NCBI RefSeq assembly: GCF_032854445.1
Contig: NC_088297.1
Span: 5,455,991-5,519,990 of the forward strand
Direction of reading: 5' to 3'
DNA length: 64,000 nucleotides
DNA from: Liolophura sinensis
Lineage: Eukaryota; Mollusca; Polyplacophora; Chitonida; Chitonidae
The position numbers and the translations under genes are program-made. Below, piece by piece: positions 56,581-64,000 of the stretch; position 1 is the stretch's first letter, and each line of letters opens with the position of its first letter. Under the pieces are notes generated by a model. The model had not been told where the DNA came from. It made no database searches and saw only the letters and a program-made list of their open reading frames with translations.

Positions 56581-57136
56581 TGTAAACGGAGCGGAAGAAT
56601 AACACCGTGGTCTAGTGACCAGACATAATACGGCGGCGTTCTGCTGGACCGTATTTCCGATGTAATCCGCGATTAGCGGGAACGTGGAACCCCAAGATGA
56701 AGCTTCAGCAAGAGCGGGCAATTGGCTTTGTGCATACCTGCATCGATCCCCGAATGGTACTAGCTTGTGGACAGGTAATTAAAATTGTCAGTGAAACATC
56801 CAGTCTACAGCGTCAGTTTAGTGATACCCGCCATTACAACCACACTTGGACACGCTCACCTCCGCTCCATCGATTCCCCAGCCAGCCGGCACTTTGAAGC
56901 CGCGCGAGCTTGTTGCCAAGCGACTGGAACGTCCGCACGCGATGTATGTGTCGTGCGCTCCTATTGGCCACCGGTGACATCATCGGTATAGCGGATGCTG
57001 CACTGAGTCTCTGTACACTTATGTTCATAAGGTAGTAGCAGTTTTGTTCCAACTATATACATGAATTCCTGCGACACTTTCGTCATTATGTAGATTGGAA
57101 GCGGATTGAGCTTGGATGGGTGGATATTGGGTCCAG
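56581..57136 (+). promoter_or_regulatory. CpG-richer island, possible promoter and untranslated first exon (weak)
   Basis: The stretch 56630-57000 is markedly richer in CpG than its surroundings. It contains GCTCCTATTGGCCACCGGTG (a CCAAT-box-type ATTGG) and GTTGCCAAGCGAC, reminiscent of an RFX X-box half. Downstream, CAG/GTGAGT at 57136/57137 is a perfect 5' splice site. This would suit a non-coding first exon of a + strand gene lying to the right. No protein or partner exon supports it. Confidence 0.25.
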
Positions 57137-58088
57137 GTGAGTTAAAGGTTAATTGCTTTCTTCACACCTCTATCAGACTATCACGGCTGTATACGACATT
57201 TTGCTTACTTGGCGAATATTGACGATTTACTGGGATAATTCCAGCGTTGCATGTCGATATATAGATGCATAATAACTGCTGTCTCATGTATTTTGTTACT
57301 ATGCTTTCTTCCATATTAATGCATTTTCTATTTGCGATTTTCTGTTTTTGTAATTTGCTATAGAATTACTAGTGTAATAACCATAGCTATATTGACCATA
57401 AGCTGCAGGCCGATCTATTCAAACATGAATACCACAGTCTCAAATACTGACTTCTTTTTCTTTCGTGTTTACGATCTGTACATTTACTGTACGCCTTTCT
57501 TATTGTCATAGCTATAAGGTAGCACTGTATACTGGTGGCTATAGAACAAAGCTCTGCAGCCTCTCCTAGCTGTTCGCTTTAGTATATTAACGCTACAGGC
57601 CTACTTAATGGCTGTAAGCCTTCACTAGCCACAGATTACCTTTAGATCAATATGAAGACAGTTGCGGCTATGGCATAGTAACAGCCAAGGCCTTGTCACG
57701 TGACTATTCTATGTCTTGTTTAATTAATATTGTAAGAAATCTGCACCGGGTTGTGTGACCTACGCCACGCAGAAGTAACGTAACATGATTGCGTATGTCG
57801 TATTAAGTATTGTCAGGTGTGGACTATTCAATTAGCAAAATGATACCTGTATTACATACATGTATACGTGCGAATCACGGCAACGTAAGAGTTCGGATTC
57901 AGTATTCGATCTGCTTCATGGACCTATAGCTGCAATTATCCGGTGTCATTCGAATAGAAAGAAATGCTATAAATGGATGTGTATCAGGGCAGTGAAAGGT
58001 CGTTGCGCCTGTATAGACTCGGTATACATATATAACGGTTAATTAATATTGCAAGAGACTGCGTCTGGTCCAGAAAAAATCAGGAAGT
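57137..58088. other. Spacer without visible gene
   Basis: AT-rich; nothing supportable. Confidence 0.35.
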
Positions 58089-58436
58089 ACACTCCAAAAA
58101 TTAATCTGTTCATTTTATCAGAAAGTATGTTGTTTGAGTGAAGCTTTAGAATGCATTCTGTTGTTTTCAGATAATACTGTGTAATAGTCAGCATAACAGT
58201 GAGCTGCAATATTTGTGCTTAAGTAATAGAATATAGTAATAATGTGTGCTGTATTTAAGGGAATAGTCTGCTGCAATTACAGAAGTATCTACTGCAATAA
58301 CAGAATTATCTGCTGCAATAACAGAATTGTCTGCTGTAATAACAGAATTATCAGCTGCAGTAACAGAATTCATTCTAGCATCGCTCAGACACTTGAGGAG
58401 TTTCTGATAAATTTAACAGATTATTTTTAGAGAGTA
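58089..58436. mobile_element. MITE family T, copy 3, with internal 21-bp tandem expansion
   Basis: The left end TACACTCCAAAAATTAATCT and right end AGATTATTTTTAGAGAGTA are inverted and flanked by TA. The interior at about 58262-58370 has about five copies of CTGCTGTAATAACAGAATTAT-type units absent from the other copies. Confidence 0.78.
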
Positions 58437-58711
58437 GGCCATTTGTATTGTGGTATACTCTCTGATTTCGCCACTGCAGCCACCTTGCCAATCGTCAGGT
58501 CTTGAAAGAAATCCTTGTCGTGTGAGCGCTAGATAAAGATTAGTTTTAGTCTTGAGAGGCTTTAAATCAAGACTAATGGTAAAAATCCCGTATTTGACGT
58601 ACAGATTAGTGGATATTAAGAGGGCAAATTAATGGGCAGGTACCCAGTGTGAAACGAAAGCTCCTTCACTAAAAAGTCTTAAAACCACGCGATGCAATTC
58701 CGAGGAGTGAT

Positions 58712-58880
58712 TGCACTAAAAAATCAATCTGTTAATTTTGACAGAAATAATTTTACACAATATTCTGTTATATATGTGTTATATTTAACAGAACAGTCTG
58801 CTGTAATAACAGAATATATTCTAGCATCGCTCAGACAACAATATTTCTCTTAAAATTGAGAGATTAAGTTTTTGAGTGTA
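58712..58880. mobile_element. MITE family T, copy 4
   Basis: The left end CACTAAAAAATCAATCTGTT and right end AGATTAAGTTTTTGAGTGTA are inverted. The interior shares GTCTGCTGTAATAACAGAAT and TCTAGCATCGCTCAGACAAC. Confidence 0.78.
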
Positions 58881-59104
58881 ACGGACAGGTAACCAGTCTT
58901 AAAACTCTGTGATACAATCCCGCATACTAATTAAGGTTACTAGTAAACCTAGCGGGGTATATTTTTTAATATCAGTTATAGATGTACTTTCTTGTTTTTA
59001 GGTGTATACTAGTTCTTTAGTCTTACAAGCAATCAATGAACTGATTAATTTGGCTGTTTTTTTTTTGCCATAAGTTGAAAAATCTTGCTGAAGTCTTCAG
59101 ATAA

Positions 59105-59440
59105 CCTTATATTACATGTAGGTCAATCATCAGAGAATCCAATATTACATGTAGGTCAATCATCAGAGAATCCTACGCTACATGTAGGTCAATCATCAGA
59201 GAATCCTATATTACATGTAGGTCAATCAGCATAGAATCCTATATTATATATAGGTCAATCATCAGAGAATCCAATATTACATGTAGGTCAATCAGCATAG
59301 AATCCTATATTGCATGTAGGTCAATCATCAGAGAATCCTATATTGCATGTAGGTCAATCATCAGAGAATCCTATATTATATGTAGGTCAATCAGCGGAGA
59401 ATCTAATATTACGTCGAGATTCATCTGCGAATCCTATTTT
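59105..59440. repeat. 33-bp minisatellite
   Basis: About ten copies of a 33-bp unit, TTACATGTAGGTCAATCATC then AGAGAATCCTATA, decaying at the right end. Confidence 0.93.
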
Positions 59441-59680
59441 TTGTCGGTATCATCAGAGAATCCAATGTATTAGGTCAGTATAGATCAGCCATAATCTCGT
59501 GGTACACAGATCACATAAATTTCTTGTGTACAGAGTTGCAATCTTCGGTCACGGTCGACTGAACTGATTAACCGGATGGCATGTAGCATAAACGACTGAT
59601 TCCAGTGATATATAGCGGTATCCGCCAACACGCGAGCAGCGCAGATGAGGTCACTGCTGTAGGTTCGAACATTCAGTTTT

Positions 59681-59924
59681 GTACTCTCAAAAAATAATCT
59701 GTTAAATTTATCAGAAAGTGTGTTATCTGAGTGATGCTAGGATGTATTCTGTTATTGCAGCAGATTATTCTGTTAAATATAACACACATGTTCTATTAAT
59801 TCAACAATTTGGATTGGACTTACAGGATACTAGTACTGTGTTGAATGTTACACAATATTGTGTTATTATAACGGAATGCATTCTAGCATTCTGTTAAAAT
59901 TAACAGATTAATTTTTTGAGTGTA
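59681..59924. mobile_element. MITE family T, copy 5
   Basis: The left end GTACTCTCAAAAAATAATCT and right end AACAGATTAATTTTTTGAGTGTA are nearly perfect inverted repeats. It shares GAGTGATGCTAGGATGTATT and ACGGAATGCATTCTAGCATT with the family and, with copy 1, ATTCAACAnTTTGGATTGG/ACACAGATTC-type interior. Confidence 0.78.
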
Positions 59925-60734
59925 TTATATGTCACTAATTTTTCGTGAGGCATTTAGGAGCAACGTTGTCGCATAAGGAGCAGGAGTATTACGTATGGAC
60001 ACGTTCATGGTCGTTATTTCAATTATGATATTTGATAAACATCAACGAATAGTACTGGTAATGTCTTCTTATCTCCTTCCACCTTAATGGATGTCAATAT
60101 CGTATAATTCATCATAGATAGCCTTGAAACATTATCGCCTACATCAACATTAACTGCAGACTCTGTATAGGCAAACACGCACTGTGCAAGTGACATGGTT
60201 CAGGAGCGAACTGCGCACGCCATGGGATTCGATCCCTTCTTAAACATTCACCGCACTTTTATTGTAATGATTCATCTCATTGTGGACTATAAAAATGATA
60301 GCAGGAGGCTGATTGCGTGGTTATCCGATCAGACTCTCTGTAATTCGTCAAATTTTTCTGTCATTGAGCCTAACAAGTTTATCGTGCGTTAAGCCCGCTG
60401 CTATCCGCGAACAGCATTGGGGGTTTCGTCATCTGTAAAGGTCAAAGGTGAATCGAGAGGCCAGCCAAAAGGGGTTCAGGATGATTCAACAATATCTCCT
60501 CTTGTGACTTTTAGACAAGATTCTTACTTTTTGATGCAATGAATATCTGATGACCTCAGAGGTTCAAATCAAAAAATTAGTCTTTGCCACCAATTTTATT
60601 TCAGAGAATCCAAAAATAAGCTTTTTAGTAACAATTTAAAATTTTAACTAAAAAAAAAAAATTCTGGATTTGTGAAATTTGTTCGAGATTCTCCAAAACT
60701 GGCTTAGAGATTGTCGTGAAAAGATACTTTGCAT
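59925..60734. other. Spacer without visible gene
   Basis: No supportable feature. Confidence 0.35.
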
Positions 60735-63055
60735 ACTTTGCATAACGCTACGGCCTTTTCCACATGTTGACTAAAACACACTTAGCGTGTACGTAACGCT
60801 ATTGCCTTTTCCACATGTTCACTAAAACACACTTAACGTATACATAACACTATTGCCTTTTCCACATGTTCACTAAAACACACTTACCGTGTACATAACG
60901 CTATTGCCTTTTCCACATGTTCATTAAAACACACTTACCGTATACATAACGCTATTGCCTTTTCCACATGTTCACTAAAACACACTTACCGTGTACATAA
61001 CGCTATTGCCTTTTCCACATGTTCATTAAAACACACTTACCGTGTACGTAACGCTAGGGGCTTTTCCACATATTCACTAAAACACACTTACCGTGTACGT
61101 AACGCTATTGCCTTTTCCACATGTTCACTAAAACACACTTACCGTATACATAACGCTATTGCCTTTTCGACATGTTCACTAAAACACACTTACCGTATAC
61201 ATAACGCTATTGCCTTTTCCACATGTTCACTAAAACACACTTGCCGTTTACGTAACGCTAGGGCCTTTCCACATGTTCACTAAAACACACTTACCGTATA
61301 CGTAACGCTATTGCCTTTTCCACATGTTCACTAAAACACACTTACCGTATACATAACGCTATTGCCTTTTCCACATGTTCACTAAAACACACTTACCGTA
61401 TACATAACGCTATTGCCTTTTCCACATGTTCACTAAAACACACTTACCGTGTACATAACGCTATTGCCTTATCCACATGTTCACTAAAACACACTTACCG
61501 TGTACGTAACGCTAGGGCCTTTCCACATGTTCACTAAAACACACTTACCGTGTACGTAACGCTAGGGCCTTTTCCACATGTTCATTAAAACACACTTACC
61601 GTTTACATAACGCTAGGGCCTTTTCCACATGTTCACTAAAACACACTTACCGTATACATAACGCTATTGCCTTTTCCACATGTTCACTAAAACACACTTA
61701 CCGTGTACATAACGCTAGGGCCTTTTCCACATGTTCACTAAAACACACTTACCGTGTACATAACGCTATTGCCTTTTCCACATGTTCACTAAAACACACT
61801 TACCGTGTACGTAACGCTATTGCCTTTTCCACATGTTCACTAAAACACACTTACCGTATACATAACGCTATTGCCTTTTCGACATGTTCACTAAAACACA
61901 CTTACCGTATACATAACGCTATTGCCTTTTCCACATGTTCACTAAAACACACTTGCCGTTTACGTAACGCTAGGGCCTTTCCACATGTTCACTAAAACAC
62001 ACTTACCGTATACATAACGCTATTGCCTTTTCCACATGTTCACTAAAACACACTTACCGTATACATAACGCTATTGCCTTTTCCACATGTTCACTAAAAC
62101 ACACTTACCGTATACATAACGCTATTGCCTTTTCCACATGTTCACTAAAACACACTTACCGTGTACATAACGCTATTGCCTTTTCCACATGTTCACTAAA
62201 ACACACTTACCGTTTACGTAACGCTAGGGCCTTTCCACATGTTCACTAAAACACACTTACCGTATACATAACGCTATTGCCTTTTCGACATGTTCACTAA
62301 AACACACTTACCGTATACATAACGCTATTGCCTTATCCACATGTTCACTAAAACACACTTACCGTGTACGTAACGCTAGGGCTTTTCCACATGTTCACTA
62401 AAACACACTTACCGTGTACATAACGCTAGGGCCTTTTCCACATGTTCACTAAAACACACTTACCGTGTACGTAACGCTAGGGCCTTTTCCACATGTTCAC
62501 TAAAACACACTTACCGTGTACGTAACGCTAGGGGCTTTTCCACATGTTCACTAAAACACACTTACCGTATACATAACGCTATTGCCTTTTCCACATGTTC
62601 ACTAAAACACACTTACCGTGTACATAATGCTAGGGCCTTTCCACATGTTCATTAAAACACACTTGCCGTGTACATAACGCTAGGGCCTTTCCACATGTTC
62701 ACTAAAACACACTTACCGTGTACATAACGCTAAGGCCTTTTCCACATGTTCACTAAAACACACTTACCGTGTACATAACGCTAGGGCCTTTTCCACATAT
62801 TCACTAAAACACACTTACCGTATACATAACGCTATTGCCTTATCCACATGTTCACTAAAACACACTTACCGTGTACGTAACGCTAGGGGCTTTTCCACAT
62901 GTTCACTAAAACACACTTACCGTATACATAACACTAAGGCCTTTTCGACATGTTCACTAAAACACACTTACCGTATACATAACGCTATTGCCTTTTCCAC
63001 ATGTTCACTAAAACACACTTACCGTGTACATAACGCTAAGGCCTTTTCCACATGT
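60735..63055. repeat. 2.3-kb satellite-like array of a 51-bp unit
   Basis: About 45 head-to-tail copies of a 51-bp unit with TTGCCTTTTCCACATGTTCA, CTAAAACACACTTACCGTGT and ACATAACGCTA. Two subtypes differ by ATTGCC versus AGGGCC after CGCT; some units are 50 bp. Rare variants (TTTTCGACATG, CTTGCCGTTTACG) recur in the same order in different parts of the array, showing block-wise amplification. Confidence 0.96.
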
Positions 63056-63225
63056 TCGCTTTGACTATAGTCAAACCGAACATTATTTGCTGACCATAAG
63101 TGTTGCAATTGGGTACAGTAAAAAAATAATGCGTTGATTTTAGCCGAAAGTCTGTCGTGAACGTGAAAGAATCGAAACCTCGCGAATGGATAAACATATG
63201 CATCCTTGTTTTTGGGAGTCTTCTT

Positions 63226-63334
<109 letters not shown>

Positions 63335-63479
63335 TTTAGATTTGTGGAGCAGTTCGATCAAATCGAACCGAGCAATCGGTCATTCAGTCGATCAGGGAAT
63401 CGATCAGTCAAATAATCATCCTAATTCACTCAATCAGAAAATAAGTCAATCAGTCAGTTAAGAATACAGGTAAAGAATA

Positions 63480-64000
63480 CAGTTATGATCAGGCGTTTCA
63501 TTTACTTTGAGATCAAAGCTATATACAGGCCGCCGCGCCGCATATTGAACCTATTGCATAAATTAGCAGGACTAATGTATCGAATTCTCTGTATTAGACA
63601 CTTGTTACCGCGTGTAACTCGCTCCCCATTCATGTGGCCCGGACGTCGCCCCCACAGGGGTATTGCTCCAGGGTTTACCCTTGTTTTTACTCCAATTCCG
63701 CTACACACTGCCACTGCGCCCTGCGCTCTTGTGGATGCGTAACCATGCGAAATATGCATGCAATCCTGGGCCCACGGGCTAGCTTAAAGCAGAGCTCCCT
63801 GGCTCATGAATAAGGCCTTCTGTGGAGGCTTCGATCGATACCCTCTCCCTCTTCCTCTCACCCCATCTCCGCGACATGCCAGCATCCTCTTAGCCTCTCT
63901 CCGATCGGGAGTTTTCGGGTGACCTTCTATCCTATAGAGGTATGTGGCAAGTCGTCGCTGCTGCTAACCGCCGAGGGTCTCCCGTTGCCGTCATCGAGCG
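63480..64000. other. GC-richer, non-repetitive right edge
   Basis: Composition changes from the AT-rich satellite region to a CpG-containing unique sequence up to the window edge. It holds an octamer-like ATGCGAAATATGCATGCAAT at 63745-63764. There is no recognisable exon. It could be a conserved non-coding element or the 5' region of a gene beyond the window. Confidence 0.25.

Overview
The window is nuclear DNA from a marine invertebrate, most likely a lophotrochozoan (a mollusc such as a bivalve is my best guess; the species cannot be named). Three things support this. Genes are split into short exons with GT-AG introns and phase-matched junctions. The intergenic DNA is AT-rich and full of minisatellites. 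About twenty copies of a tRNA-headed SINE with an AAATAAATAAA tail are present, of a kind I associate with molluscan genomes. I see no bacterial, viral, CRISPR or operon features.

Layout: (1) 1-2480 holds the 3' end of a + strand gene whose last three visible exons encode most of a MAM domain, a Thr/Pro linker and one LDL-receptor class A module. (2) 2481-9440 is its 3' flank and spacer, with SINE fragments, a foldback element and a decayed non-LTR retrotransposon reverse-transcriptase fragment. (3) 9521-16702 (+) is a complete nine-exon gene for the U5 snRNP 40 kDa WD40 protein (SNRNP40). Its exon 8 is one base short, which breaks the frame near the end. (4) 19008-21928 (-) is a complete three-exon gene for the small TPR protein TTC32, convergent with SNRNP40. 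(5) 22 kb to the end is a roughly 42 kb stretch without a confident protein gene. It holds SINEs, MITE-like foldback elements, at least nine further minisatellites, three long (AT)n tracts and some GC/CpG-richer islands that could be cis-regulatory or the 5' part of a gene beyond the right edge.

The most interesting signal is in TTC32. The 27-bp minisatellite filling the start of intron 2 is made of copies of the exon 2/intron 2 junction itself, so the authentic 5' splice site is followed by a long run of duplicate splice sites. The period is nine codons, and the first six extra donors are in frame with the normal product. Other points worth attention are the SNRNP40 frameshift, oppositely oriented SINEs bracketing single exons (MAM exon, SNRNP40 exon 8), a SINE ending about a dozen bases before a 3' splice site, two SINE families with different heads but a shared 3' tail, and a 2.3-kb 51-bp satellite with higher-order structure.

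Functionally, SNRNP40 (spliceosome) and TTC32 are ordinary conserved genes. The MAM/LDLa gene encodes an extracellular protein. Nothing suggests that the three work together.
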